This document shows, piece after piece, positions 34,264 to 45,345 of a stretch of DNA of 64,000 bases (position 1 is the first letter of the stretch; the number at the start of each line of letters is the position of its first letter). The position numbers and the translations under genes were made by a program. The DNA comes from Dermacentor variabilis (Eukaryota > Arthropoda > Arachnida > Ixodida > Ixodidae): positions 156,385,534 to 156,449,533 of the forward strand of contig NC_134574.1 in NCBI RefSeq assembly GCF_050947875.1, given 5' to 3'. Under the pieces are notes generated by a model, which worked only from the letters and a program-made list of their open reading frames with translations, was not told the origin of the DNA and searched no databases.

Positions 34264-34270
34264 GAGGATA
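34196..34270 (+). mobile_element. Very short LINE 3' end insertion, probable target duplication
   Basis: 'caggagata' (34196-34204) and 'caggaggata' (34261-34270) bracket about 56 bp: 'ctgattaacctccggttcct' and then (TC)15. Only the last part of the shared LINE 3' UTR was copied. The duplication differs by one inserted G. Confidence 0.7.
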
Positions 34271-35337
34271 CAGCAGTAATCATAGTATAATGCCGGCGAA
34301 TACAGTCGTCGGCTCGTGCAAGAATGGGATGAGCCGCGTAAAAAGAAAAAGAAAAAGGTATCAGGGCCATGCGAAAGCTTCACGTTCTCCGCTCATGTTT
34401 GAAGTCGGGCTCGCGCTGTCAGCTCCACCTGTTAGTCCTATTTGTGTTTGTTTGTTTGTCTGTTTGTTTGCACGTTTCTTATTTGTTTCATGGGTCCACG
34501 CAGCACGCGCACTTCACATAATGGCCTTAAAACGCCCCAAAAGAAGGACGCGACTGTACAACGTCTCGTCGTTGTGAAAAACGAGCTCACGCAGCTGCTC
34601 GGGGTTCGTGGCGCGGACAGCAGCGTGTATGCGCGCTAATGAAGTCCGGTTCCCGGTATTCGCGTGAGTCGCCGCAAAACGTGCTGGAAAGTGAATAAGA
34701 AGCAACGCGAAAAGAGAAAAAGAGGTGAGCTAAATTAAACCGGCGATACAGAGAGGCGCTCCCGTGCGGAGAGACCTCGTCGTGCCGTAAGAAAAATGAA
34801 AGCTACGCACTTTCACAGCGAGGTGTGCCGCCGTATGCCAGGCACAATAAATTTCCTATACTAATTCTCGCGTTCTGTACTCTCGGAAGAAGGCAAATCT
34901 GCGTGCGAAACACCGCAATCTTGAATATATATTGAAAGAAAAGTCACACATTCTCAACCGTGTAAGGTTAAGCTGTGGAAGAGATAACTCATCTTATCTA
35001 TACCTGCAAAATAAGATAAAAACTACAGCACTAAGTGAAGCTGGCTTATCTTCCTGCTTGTTACTTGTTCTTCCGCGTTCGGGCGAACACGAAACCGTCG
35101 CACGCGTGGAAGCTACATCCGATGTCGGAACGGCGCGGCGTTGTCGAAATGCTGCGGTTTCGACAGATGGGGTACGTCAGGGCAAGTGCCCTTGCCGAAA
35201 CTTTTGGCCCCAGGGACATTCCAATTATTATACACGTTGATCACTCGAACGCACCGAGTTCCTGTAAACTCCTGCCCCGCAAAAATAAACATCGCAATGA
35301 TAAGAGTACTTAGGTGCTTATGTATGATGTAGCTATT
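34271..35337. other. No gene recognised
   Basis: A TTTG-rich tract lies near 34441-34471. Frames near 100 codons lack domains. Confidence 0.5.
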
Positions 35338-35349
35338 TAGCTCAGTCGG
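35338..35349 (+). other. Isolated pol III A-box-like motif
   Basis: TAGCTCAGTCGG matches a tRNA D-arm/A box. About 65 nt downstream 'cgtcgattgctcc' is only a poor B box, and no cloverleaf can be drawn. Possibly an eroded SINE head. Confidence 0.25.
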
Positions 35350-37059
35350 AGAAAGAGGAAGGGATGTTGCTTGATGCAGGCGGATCTGGCCCAGCAAAAG
35401 TTGCCGTCGATTGCTCCGCCTGAAATTCACCTCCATTTAACTTTACCCTACACACCTTCCCCCTTTTCCCTTTCGCCCACATAACTTCGCTCAAGGGGTG
35501 ATCGCATTCCTAAAGAACATAAACATTGTACCACCCACCACCACCATCACTTGTCAAACGCTTTATGCGGTCTGATACGCTTCCCAGTCCAATTAACGAC
35601 ACCAAGGAATAGCGAAAACAAAGTTGGCACGGAGCCAAATGTGTTGCGCGCTTTTCCGAACCACGACGAAACAGCACGGCTCGCCTTTCACTTTCCGACC
35701 CTGCATCTCGGAGGAACATTAGGAGGAGTCGAGCCACCTCTTTCCTGAATATGTGACATCCACGCGCGAGAGCAAAAATATCAGTTGACTTGCATTCGAT
35801 TGCATCTTGCGCCTCGGTTCCGCTATTGATATCTTAAGTTCCACTTCAAGTTCAGAACACTTTCGTACGTAATGTTCAATGTCACCAAGACCTTGAGAAT
35901 AGTCGAAACATCATTACACGAACAGAATCCCGCGCAACTCTTCTCAAACATATTCCTCATTCGAACTCGCACGTAAACGCAATACGGGGAAAGCATAACA
36001 CAGAGTTGGCGCTCATCCACACAGAACTCGACTCATGGGCTCAGAGATCCGTGAGAATGCCGTCCATTAAGAAGTCGCGAAGGGCGCTGACGGCATTCCT
36101 TTGCTTATCTACGCTGGCACATATATTCTTTCAGCTTTGGATCTTTTATAGAACGACAACATAGATGATGTATTAGCGTGAGGAAAGAGAGTGATTCAGC
36201 AGAGAGAGCTACGCGGCCTGACGAAATCGCTGGCACGGGGCAAAGTGCGGCCGCGTAATAAACGACACCTGAGCGAAGCGGGAGCCTGAGCTACCTGGAC
36301 GACGCGCACGAGACCCCCGACTTTGCAACCGGCACAGCTCCGGCGTCTGGGGTCGCGAACCCGTAACGGCTTCCTAATGATACCGCGGGGACCCTCTGCA
36401 GGCGGGAGAGAAGGCGAGGGAAGGGGTGCGGGCGGAGATAGCGTGCGCGCATGCGCAGTAATTATAGAAAGCGCGAGAGAAGGCCAACCAGCTGAAGCGG
36501 AGCGCTAGGCGTGAAACAATTAAGCGTGCCCCGGAGAAGAGGAGCTAAAAATGGTGTCTGATTGCTCATTCCTTTCTCTTTTCCTCCAGTGGCCAAAGGC
36601 CCCCTCCCCCACCCTCCGAAGAAAGAAAGAAAGAAAGAAAGAAAGTAAGAAAGAAAGAAAGAAAGAAAGAAAGGATTAAGGAGAGAAGATGAGAACATGG
36701 AGCGCACGCATCAAAGAGAGCTGTCGTCGGGAAGCGAATCAAGAAATAAAAGGTTGAAGTAACTATTGCTGTTTTTTTTTTTTTAATGGCAGGTACCCGT
36801 GCATTCAGATTTATATACACGCTAGAGCGCGACATCACAGATTTTATTGCAAATTTCTGACATTTGGGACGTTTTCCACGCAGAAATCTTTAAAGAGCTT
36901 CCTCGGTTGAGTCATTTGCATTCTCGAAATGTAATGCCTCCTCCTTTGCTTTGTCAACTTGTGTACCACCTGCTAGGGCATATAAAAGCGACCAGGTTAC
37001 TATCCCAGGAGCGCAATTTGCAAAGCTTTGTGCGCCGATTAACGTCTCGCTAGTCATAC
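35350..37059. other. No gene recognised; (AAAG)n at 36620-36673
   Basis: The AAAG array has one 'gtaag' interruption. A TATAAAAG lies at 36981-36988 just before LINE 3' UTR sequence. Frames up to 90 codons are translations of the array. No domain was found. Confidence 0.5.
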
Positions 37060-37170
37060 CTTTCTCCCTTCCTATCTCTTTACATCCCCTTTCCACTTTT
37101 CCCCCGCAGGGTAGCAAACCAGACTTCTTCTGGTTGACCTCGCTGCCTTTCCTCTGTTCCTCTCTCTCTA
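37060..37170 (+). mobile_element. LINE 3' UTR fragment with short CT tail
   Basis: Contains 'cccgcagggtagcaaaccag', 'ctggttgacctcgctgcctt' and a (CT)4-5 tail, i.e. the same 3' end as at 3.97 and 33.1 kb. No coding part was recognised and no clear target duplication was seen. Confidence 0.8.
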
Positions 37171-37299
37171 CACCTTTACCTAACATTACTTTTTAGTGTA
37201 CTTGTTCCGCTAGCCATTTTACGTAAGCAAGAGAGGGCACGCAAATTAACGCTTCGTACTTCATTGGAAAACGCCAAGAACATTAAAAAGCACGACATT

Positions 37300-37470
37300 A
37301 CTAAGACCACCGCAGAAAAACGCTGGTCCCGGGTTCAAGCCATGTATCAGGGGAAATTTTACCTGAAATACGAAGCTTTCTTGCCGAGAAACCCGTATCG
37401 GGTTTGCTTTGTAGCTTCGTGCTACAATCGGGTAGATATAAATTTTATTTCCTTTCATGAATATTGCGCG
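37300..37470 (+). mobile_element. Probable SINE fragment with two adjacent small hairpins
   Basis: A B-box-like 'cccgggttcaagcc' (37328-37341) is followed by two perfect hairpins: AAACCCG-tat-CGGGTTT (37389-37405) and GTAGC-ttcgt-GCTAC (37411-37425), then 'aatcgggtagat'. I recall a similar tick repeat with these words, but only from memory. No box A is clear. Confidence 0.45.
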
Positions 37471-39069
37471 ACTAATTAAGAGAGAGAGAGAAATGCATAT
37501 GATTCGCACGTAGCAACATGAAAAGAAAACAGCAAGTAGCAGCAGAAGTGATCTTAGTGATGAGCTTATCTGCTCATTAACTTATGGATCCATACCTTAT
37601 GGAGCCGATTTCTTGTTATAGATAATAAACTTACCTAATTATTATTTTTATAGTTCAGACGTCCGTGCTTTCTTGCTGTTTTTGTATAACGACCATAATA
37701 ACCCCACTTATGGAGTCATAAGTAGGGTTTTTCAAAACTCTGGTACCTCCTCCTGTAATACTCTTATCGTGTAACTCCAACGTGACTGCTGCAATAAACA
37801 TGACACGAATCTACGAGCATATCAGTAATTAAACACACAGACGATGCACTAAATTTAAAAAATAACAAAATAAGCTTCCATTGGATCTGTGATGACGTAT
37901 GGGCTCAGGAAACACGTGGTACAGTAGACACGTGGTATATGCTATAGCTCTGAGGTTGGTCATCGGGATATAACGTTCACAAACAGCCGACGCGAAATGC
38001 CTGTCTGTCCAAGCGGAAACGCTGCGTAGCAACTGAAGGTAGTACATGCCAGTTTGCGTTACTTCGGTTCGCACCCGAGGATTAATGGGGACCCCGAGAA
38101 ACCGTCCAATGGGAAAAAGCGTCGAGAGCGGCAAATGAGCGGTGCGCACTACGTATACGCGCGGCGCATACGTGAACGCGCTCATTCGGCATCGTCTCCC
38201 CAAATTACACCGCGCGAGAAGCGATTCCCACAAAACCTGTCGTACACAGCTCGAAAAGGCTTTTACGCAAATAATAAAGGGGTATGGGGGGAGGAGATGG
38301 AGAGAAACTACGGTTTGGCGAAAATTTCGAACGCAATTAGCGGCGGGTGAGACGGACACACCTTTTGTCCCACCAAGTGCTCGATCAAACGACGCCATCA
38401 TTTACCTGCAGCCTCGCCGTCGCCGGACTTCCGAAACGTACCACGTACAGCATACACGCCAAGCGGTTCTCACAGATCTGAATACGGTGTGTGAAAGAAC
38501 ACCGTGCGGTGCGCGGAGTGGACACAGGGCACGGAAACCGAGACCCGAACCACAGCAGGAAGAGGAGCTTAATCTCCTCCCCTCTCTCCCCTCCTACACC
38601 CCCCCTCACTCCAGCCGTCTGAGCTGGAACATCTTCCTTTCAAACTCTTGCGAGTCGCTGCGTCGCTATACCTGTAAAGCGCGTTGAAAAAAAAATAATG
38701 ATAATAGCGAATAAGCTTGATTAAGCAGCATTGGTTCCCCAAAGAGGAGAAAGGCCCTGCCGCATATGGCGCCGCATTCGCACGGGCGCGAAAACATTTG
38801 CGCGCGCTTCAGGAGCGCGCGCTTTCACGCCGCAATTAGCGTCTGAGCGCCGCAGTCGGGGCGCGTTTTTTTTTTTCAGGAGCGCAGCGTCGAGTGTCGT
38901 GCGCTTTCGCGACCCGATCCATCTGCGAGTCGCCGAAGCGAGGGTAACGCGAAGCAGCGGCGAAAGACGCGACACAATACGCGCGTGCGAAAGAATGGTC
39001 GCGCGGCTATGTGGGTGTATACACACACGAATGCGCGCGCGAGGTGGATTGGGACGGGAGGAGGAGGGA

Positions 39070-39071
<2 letters not shown>
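37471..39071. other. No gene recognised; GC-rich at 38.0-39.0 kb
   Basis: Frames reach 190 codons (minus, 37829-38401) and 181 codons (plus, 38142-38687) without domains. The stretch from 38.74 to 39.05 kb is CpG-rich with a T9 run. Confidence 0.45.

Positions 39072-39116
<45 letters not shown>
39072..39116 (+). repeat. (GA)n microsatellite
   Basis: About 22 GA units. Unlike the TC arrays tied to LINE tails, the flanks show no LINE 3' UTR on either strand. Confidence 0.96.
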
Positions 39117-39120
<4 letters not shown>

Positions 39121-39865
39121 CTTTTGAATCGAGGAACACGTACCGGTTGCGCAAACGCGATTTAATTTACGAGGATGCCGCATTGCAGGGGGAAAAGCGA
39201 TCCAGTCACGCGAGAAATCGCGCGATGACCACGTGACCATCGAGGTGACCCGCTGTTACTGCTCTTGCATACAGCGGCACTTTCCAACCACGCGCAACAC
39301 CCTCAAAAGGACACTAGAGAAGCGCCCTCGTCTCCCCAGCGCGTCTGCTCCCTCCCCCACAATCTTTCTCGAAGTACCAATAGAAGAAGCAAAAAAAAAA
39401 AGAAAGGAAGAGGAACACATGCAGCCTTGAAATTTCCGCACTGGCACGCCGGAACGCCATGGATTTTTCGCAGCGTCCATATGCTACATGGTCTAGTAAC
39501 ATGTTTATCTGTAAGCAAGAGGCTCAACCTAACAGGTTTCGGTAAGTTCTCTACGCCCAAAACAACGACCCATATAGAAGAAGATACACGTCAGTGACGT
39601 AACACTAACGTACAAATATACAAAAAAAATGAAAAAGGAAAACCAAACATACTTTAGAACTACGAGACAGACAGCTTCAGCTTTAATATCTAAACTGTGG
39701 TCTGGTAACAGCTCTGAGGCCCCAGCCAGCAAACTTAATTCAGCAACGGCTAAACCACCTCCTCGTCTTCTTTCCCGCTAGCCACGTTGTTGCTGAGATT
39801 GCCTTCTAGAGCGGCTTACATCAGCAGTCGCCACAAGAATGACGCGAGTGTGACGTTACACTGAC
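39117..39865. other. No gene recognised
   Basis: Frames up to 110 codons read Lys/Ser-rich and lack domains. Confidence 0.5.
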
Positions 39866-40072
39866 GCACCCGCCACGGTTGTTTAGTGGTGTTGGTGTCG
39901 CGCTGCTAAGCCCAGGCTCACAGGCTTCATAGAGGCTGCATTTCGATGGAAAGCGAGACGCAAAAACGCCCGTGTTTACCATGCATTGGGTGCACGCTGA
40001 GGAACCCTGGGTGGTCAAAATTGTTCCGGGGTCCCCCAGTACCCCGTGCCACATAATCCTATCGTGGTTTTG
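39866..40072 (+). mobile_element. Ruka-like SINE, 5' part, interrupted by a LINE
   Basis: Begins 'gcacccgccacggttgttta', keeps 'aaaacgcccgtgtttacc' and 'gtgccacataatcctatcgt' of the family, but the B box region is eroded. It stops abruptly after 'gtggttttg', where the following sequence turns into LINE coding DNA. The missing SINE end 'ggcacgtaaaatccc' reappears at 40986, after the LINE tail. The LINE therefore landed inside this SINE. Confidence 0.85.
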
Positions 40073-40075
40073 CTT

Positions 40076-40635
40076 CAGTGGCTGCCGGGTCACATTGCGG
40101 TGTCTCCGGTAACGACCTCGTCGACGAAGCTGCTAGGAAAGCACACGAAGGGGCAACCCTTGTTTGTGTACCATTATCGAGGACTGATGGAGCCCAACCC
40201 TTGAGCAAGCTAGCGCATCGTATGACTTTGGAGAAGTGGCACACACCTGAATTCACCCAGCATCGATTGCACTCCCTCGACCCATCTATGCAACTACGGC
40301 TGTTACCTGGGCATCCGTGAAATGAGGAAACAATGCTGTGCCGCTTACGCTTGGGCGTCGCGTTCACCAATGCATATACGCGTTTGACTGGAATGACTGA
40401 TAGCGCCGAGTGCAACGCCTGCGGTGTCTAGGAGACTATAGAACATCGACTGCGCTTCTGCCCATCTTTTCAAAATGAAAGACATGACCTCTGCACAGTT
40501 CTAAATCAGTTACATAGAAAACCGTTCACCTTGAACAAGCTCTTGAGACCATGGGCTCGCATACTGCAGCTACAAAAGGCCACAAAAGCGCTGCTATGAT
40601 ATTTGGAAGCTACCTGATTGAGCGACCGTCTGTGA
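40076..40635 (+). pseudogene. LINE ORF2 3' end: RNase H end plus C-terminal zinc knuckle
   Basis: The relic opens with QWLPGH, a 2-nt insertion at 40094-40095, then CGVSGNDLVDEAARKAHEGA, which is the end of an RNase H domain (the GH-C-V-GN-D-A-A pattern). It continues through LSRTDGAQPLSKLA and LCRLRLGVAFTNAYT to CNACGV*ETIEHRLRFC, a C-x2-C-x6-H-x4-C knuckle. It finishes LSDRL at a stop at 40633-40635. Premature stops lie at 40318, 40429, 40597 and 40615; the first fits a CGA-to-TGA CpG decay. With at least one frameshift and four stops the copy is dead. RNase H plus C-terminal knuckle fits the I, R1, LOA or Outcast groups. Confidence 0.9.
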
Positions 40636-40805
40636 CTTGGACTGAGTTACCGTCAGTGGATATAGAGCATAAAATTGTTACCACCTTAGCGATATCAACA
40701 GTCGATTTTCTCTTGTTCTCTTAATCTTTCCCTCCCCTTCCCCCAGTGTAAGGTAGCCAACAGGTCTCAGTCCTGGTTAACCTCGGTGCCTTTCATTGAT
40801 CTTTC

Positions 40806-40952
40806 GAAATGCGAAAACACCCGTGTACCTAGATTTAGGTGCACGTTAAAGAACCCCAGGTGGTCGAAATTTCCGGAGCCCTCCACTACGGCGTGCCTCA
40901 TGATCAGAAACTGGTTTTGTCACGTAAAACCCAATAATTAATTAATTAATTC
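40806..40952 (+). mobile_element. 5'-truncated Ruka-like SINE inserted in the LINE 3' UTR
   Basis: Starts within the SINE body at 'gaaatgcgaaaacacccgtg', runs through 'cactacggcgtgcctcatga', and ends 'cacgtaaaacccaataatta' with an (AATT)n tail. A 12-bp direct repeat 'cattgatctttc' lies at 40794-40805 and 40953-40964. It is the youngest layer of the nest. Confidence 0.93.
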
Positions 40953-40985
40953 CATTGATCTTTCCCTCTCTCTCTCTCTCTCTCT

Positions 40986-41000
40986 GGCACGTAAAATCCC
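40986..41000 (+). mobile_element. 3' end of the interrupted SINE
   Basis: 'ggcacgtaaaatccc' is the SINE terminal word that should follow 'gtggtttt' at 40072. It is followed by an AT-rich tail. Confidence 0.8.
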
Positions 41001-41213
41001 AGATTTTCTTTTCTTTTTCCTTTTTTTTTTTTTTAGGCCGACCGACGTATAAGCGCCGAGGTTTCGACGCAACTTTCATACAAAAAAACAGGAAAGCCTT
41101 AATTTTCTTTATTACATTAATCGACGTCCTCCCAACAAATGAATAATAACGGGGCCTTCGAAACTGTCCAAACTGTTCCAGTGTCTCTCTTAGTGTCCCG
41201 CTAAGACGTGCCT

Positions 41214-41371
41214 CTCTAGAAAAAAGCGGGATATAACGAAATAATTGATACAACGAAGTGAAATTTCCGTTGAAGTTTCCATAGATATCAATATTGGTGT
41301 ACATGTAATAACGAATATCACGAAGTGATTCCGGCTCCTCCTCGAACTTCGCTATAACGAGGTTTTACTCA
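41214..41371. mobile_element. pogo/Tigger-like MITE, about 160 bp
   Basis: The right end reads 'tataacgaggttttactca' (minus strand: 'tgagtaaaacctcgttata'). The left end is eroded ('agaaaaaagcgggatataac'). The inside repeats 'ataacgaa' words. The AACCTCGTTATAACGAA-type terminus also caps the element at 62.3 kb. No transposase. Confidence 0.65.
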
Positions 41372-42781
41372 GCGGCCTCGGACGGTCACTTCGATGCTGA
41401 TCCCGTCATGTTCCCGTGACGGTAATGCTCACACGAGGCGTTTTTCGTGCTGCGCTGTCAATCCACGTCGTCCTGAATTCGTTTTTTCTTTTTTTTTCAG
41501 CTGCGGCAGGAGGGAATTTCTCAGTCCCCTCCGACGAGTTCCCGCCTCAACCATGTGCCCACGCCCACCAAAGGCATGACGCACACAGAAGGCGGCAGAG
41601 GACCTCCGCGAGGCAAGAAAATAAAGAAAAAACAAGGATATCTTCTATCATTCCGACTCGAGCTAACGACACAATGCCTCCCCTGCAGCTTTCTTCGTGC
41701 CGCCAAGGTTGCCTCATCGAATATCGAAAGCCTGCCTGCCTGCTCGTTTGTCTTTGAGCACGACGCCGCGATGGGAAACCGCGGGCGGGTTCATTCCCGC
41801 GTGTAGCTCGCTTCCGTACGCAAGCACGCGCTGAGAGAGTTCGCGAGACGGGGTCCTAAATTTACGTCATCGCAGTCATCGCGCATGCGCACAGAGCGCC
41901 GCAGCCGGCGCGGGCGTTTGGTTCTCAGACAGGAGGCTGAGACGAACGCGACGCATGCACATTCCGCACGAGCTGTTGTTCCTCGGGCGCGTCCCAATTT
42001 ACCTTTTTCTCATTCTCTTTCCTTTTGTTTGTTTGCTTTTTGTCCGAAGCGCCAGAAGGGCGTGTCACAGCGAAGCTATCATAGCGCTGTCGACGGCTCA
42101 CAATCATATGGATATCTTCCCCTGTTTCGACCGACGAAGCAAAGCAAAGCCGGTCGCGCGCGCGCGTCATCACACGTTTTTCGGTGTGAATCTCTCACAC
42201 CGAGAGACAGACCGACTTGGCGGCACTGATTCACGGGGGGCCCGCATGCCTATGCGAAGCCGACGAGCGAGCGCGGTTCCCTAAGGTTCGACTTTGAACA
42301 CAGCACTGCGGGCCGCCCGTCGCCGTTTTCTTTTGCTTTGTCTCCGCAAACGCCCGTCTGTCCCCGGTCGAAAGGAGTCGAGTGACCAGACGTTCGCGGC
42401 GACACCGGAGAGCGAAACGGTCGCCGGCGTAGTCAGGCGACAAACGCGTCCTGGTGACAGCCGAGCGATGTCCGCGACTGAGGACAATGGACTCCGCAGA
42501 TGCCCCAGCGCGTAGAATTTCTTACGGAAGAAAAAAATAAAGAGAACAGAAACAAATTACTCGAGCGGTACCTGGAGCTATGGTGTCTACGGGGCCTGAG
42601 TGTATATGGTGGATCGGCGAACATGGGAAATGTATATAGCAGGGCTGAGTCACCCAACGTGACTGAACGTCTCGTCACGTGACCTTCCACGTCACACCAC
42701 TGCCTTAACATGTGCAACGAAAGCACGGTAAGTTTGCTTTATTCTTTATTATTCATTTTACTTTTTTTTTTCAGTCAGCTC
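41372..42781. other. No gene recognised; perfect hairpin at 42181-42203
   Basis: The hairpin is TCGGTGTGA-atctc-TCACACCGA, nine pairs and a 5-nt loop. The remainder is mixed and partly CpG-rich, with frames up to 120 codons and no domain. Confidence 0.5.
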
Positions 42782-42868
42782 CCATCATAATGCGGCTGCC
42801 GCTGCCGTGAATCGAATCCGCGACCTCGTATTCAGTAACAAAACGCCGTAGTCAGTCAATTAGCCAAC
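42782..42868 (-). mobile_element. Ruka-like SINE head, minus strand
   Basis: On the minus strand: box-A-like 'ttggctaattgactgactac', 'gaggtcgcggattcgattca' (B box ggattcgattc), then 'cggcagccgcatta'. The body after the head is missing, so this is a 3'-truncated fragment. Confidence 0.75.
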
Positions 42869-44023
42869 GTGAAGGTAGAACGAGGTCACGGACAGGAAAG
42901 AATGCTGACACAGCACGATATTTCCTACCAAAGTGGTACTCAGATCACACCAAGATATAAACAGACATCCCGAAAAGAAATGCAGATTGGAGGACAGCAA
43001 AAAGGTATTGAAGGTATCCCGCCGTATTTATCAGTGACAAATCGGCAGTTATCGCACTTGGAAACAAAACAATAACGATTAGCAAACAAAACAAAATAAA
43101 ACGGGAAAACGACGTCAGCGAAGGTACGAACCGCGCTAATGCCTTTACCACGACCTCAAAACTGCCAAGAACTATTTACTGGCATCTTCCTCTGCCAGCA
43201 TGAACGCTGCAAAAGCATATACACAGTGTTTACATAAGGGGAACGCTTGCTCAATTCCGCCTTCATGTATGCAGAAAGGGACAGCGGCTATTAAAAAAAA
43301 GAAGAAGAAGACGAAGAACGATAGACACTAAAAGAGACGACAGTTCCGCACGAGCGGTTCAATCCCGAGCGGCCATTACCAAACAACAGCTGCCATAGTA
43401 AAGAGTCCGGCAGGTTCCGACGACGCAGCGGCGGGAACACTTGTCCTGCACGCGCCCCAAAGCGACGCTCCGTATGGGCGGGGCGTATTCAGCTTCGAAA
43501 GGCACAAGCAAACAGACCGAAGTTGCGGGGGGGAAGGGCAGCGGGGCACGAACTCATCACCACCTTTCGGAGACAGGAATGACTTCCGCAGGTCACCCCT
43601 GCCGTCGCCTCCACCACCCCCCAAACCCCTCCACCACCACCACAACTAACACCGGGTCCTACACCCGGCATCCGTACGTGGTCGGATGCACGCGAGAGAG
43701 AACAAAACGGAACCGACAGAAGCCCATTAGCACGACCAAACCATCGCCGCTGTCCGCGAGGCGACCGAGCGTGTCGGGCCGGACATTGACGGTGGAGCGA
43801 CGCATCTGCCGAGGCCGGTGGACGTTTCGGCTGACCGGAGGTCCTGCGACGAGCCGGTCGAACGTCCGCTGCGGTGCCCCGCGCCATACGTGCCTCGCCG
43901 AACGCCTTTCCTTTCCGCGCTAAACCAAACATCCACCCACTGCCTCTCCACCCAGCCGTTCTCTCTATCCCCCATCCCGTATCACTGTCTGTCCATTCTT
44001 TCGGACTGTTCGTTCTTACCTAT

Positions 44024-44028
<5 letters not shown>
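42869..44028. other. No gene proven; GC-rich at 43.4-43.9 kb
   Basis: A 160-codon plus frame and a 147-codon minus frame overlap in CpG-rich DNA with no domain. CAC/CCA-rich DNA occurs near 43610-43640. Confidence 0.45.
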
Positions 44029-44084
<56 letters not shown>

Positions 44085-44102
44085 GTGTGTGTGTGTGTGT
44101 GT
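44029..44102 (+). repeat. (TC)n-(GT)n compound microsatellite
   Basis: About 27 TC units with two TTTC interruptions, then about nine GT units. No LINE 3' UTR precedes it, so its origin differs from the LINE-tail arrays. Confidence 0.95.
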
Positions 44103-45090
44103 CGGTAGCGATCGCGTGCAGCGGTCTGCTGCTTCGTGCCGGGATGAACGGGTCATTAGGCCTGACCGTTGGCTGAAATTAGCGGAGGACGCCGCCGCCT
44201 GTTGCCTGGGTCGCGTCGTTGCATCGCTTAGTGCGCCGGCCGACCGTGCTGTGTCGCCACTGGTCGCGAGCTGTATAGCGGACTAGGGAATTTAATTTTC
44301 TCTCGAATGAAAAGCGAGCGTCAAAAGTAAAAGCGTTTGACTCTCGACAATGAACTCGCCCCTCCTAAGCCTCTACCCCCCCCCCCCCCCAACAAAGGGC
44401 CCCTTCTTTACCGTCTACCGCAGTTGGAGCGGCCGCGCCAGTATAGTAAACGAAATAAACCCCATATTGTGCGCGAGGACAAACATAAGTCTTCCTCTTG
44501 AAACGTTACCGTACGACGACACCAAATGTAATCTAGCGTCATTAGGATCACGCTAAAGAAACGTCAAAATTAAACTACACTTCGGCGAAGAAAGCTCTGT
44601 GTTCTTGCATTGTCCATCGCTAATTTCGCGCTCTTTGCAAAATGTTCGCAATGTTCTTGCATCATTTGCCATCTTCTCAGTGATTAATTTCAAAAGTCGA
44701 ACGTGTTCCTGTTCTATGAATTCGTCAATCGTAAGAACCGCAGAACATGACCGCAACATGCATCGATGACATCAGGATGCTTTATTATTATTACGTTTTC
44801 CAGTGCTCAGGCGCAGCTCACTTGAACGTAATTTAAACCCTTCCTATGAGTATTCAGCTTCCACCGACAAGGCTCAAGCTCCGCAATGACATATAGCGAT
44901 TCAGTCTCTAATAAATGTTACTACACGAAACAGAATGCGAAAGGAGCTAAATAATGCTCGAACCATTCCCATGTTCAATTCACGCGTCATTTCTGTTCAG
45001 AAGATGACAGCCTTGCCCTTCCGACAGCTCATGATCAGTTAGTCGAATTACGCTTCTTTTTTCGTTGGTTTGACAGTGCCTTAAGAGAAC
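44103..45090. other. No gene recognised
   Basis: A C14 run lies near 44377. Short frames with no domain. Confidence 0.5.
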
Positions 45091-45345
45091 AGCCTCACAC
45101 ATCACAGCTGCGTAAGGCCGCCGGAGCAATTCCGCTATTGTTAAAATCAACCGGAATGAGCGGCCGTCAGCGACAAGCGATCTGCAATACGCTACAATAC
45201 GTGCCGGCCAATAACAATACGTGCCGGCCAATCGTTGACTTTCTCTCCTATTGTTAATCCTTTCCCCACTTTACCCCAGCGCAGGGTAGTCAACGAGGCT
45301 CAGTCTCTGCCTTTCATTCATCCTTTGTTTCTTCTTTCTTTTTTT
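45091..45345 (+). mobile_element. LINE C-terminal and 3' UTR relic
   Basis: A frame near 45105 reads LRKAAGAIPLLLKSTGMSG, similar to the final helix of the 40.6-kb copy (QKATKALL-YLEAT-LSDRL). It is followed by 'ccccagcgcagggtagtcaa', 'ggctcagtctctgcctttca' and a pyrimidine-rich tail with T19. A 20-bp tandem pair (45195-45234) splits ORF end and 3' UTR. The usual 'ctggttaacct' block is missing by deletion. Confidence 0.65.
45195..45234 (+). repeat. 20-bp tandem duplication
   Basis: The unit 'caatacgtgccggccaataa' occurs twice in a row, the second copy differing only at its last two bases. It is a recent local duplication. Confidence 0.93.

Larger units (their letters stand above)
40073..40985 (+). 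mobile_element. 5'-truncated LINE (I/R1-type) nested in a SINE
   Basis: Order: RNase H end and zinc knuckle (40076-40635), CT-rich 3' UTR with 'gtgtaaggtagccaacaggt' and 'ctggttaacctcggtgcctt', then a (TC)n tail at 40966-40985. A second SINE (40806-40952) interrupts the 3' UTR. The host SINE reconstructs with at most a 1-bp duplication at the LINE junctions, so this insertion lacks the 12-bp duplications seen at 3.97 and 30.1 kb. Confidence 0.88.

Noticed and set aside
39866..40635. SINE-LINE chimera made by template switching
   Set aside because: The SINE 3' end is recovered after the LINE tail at 40986, so a simple insertion of the LINE into the SINE explains the junction.
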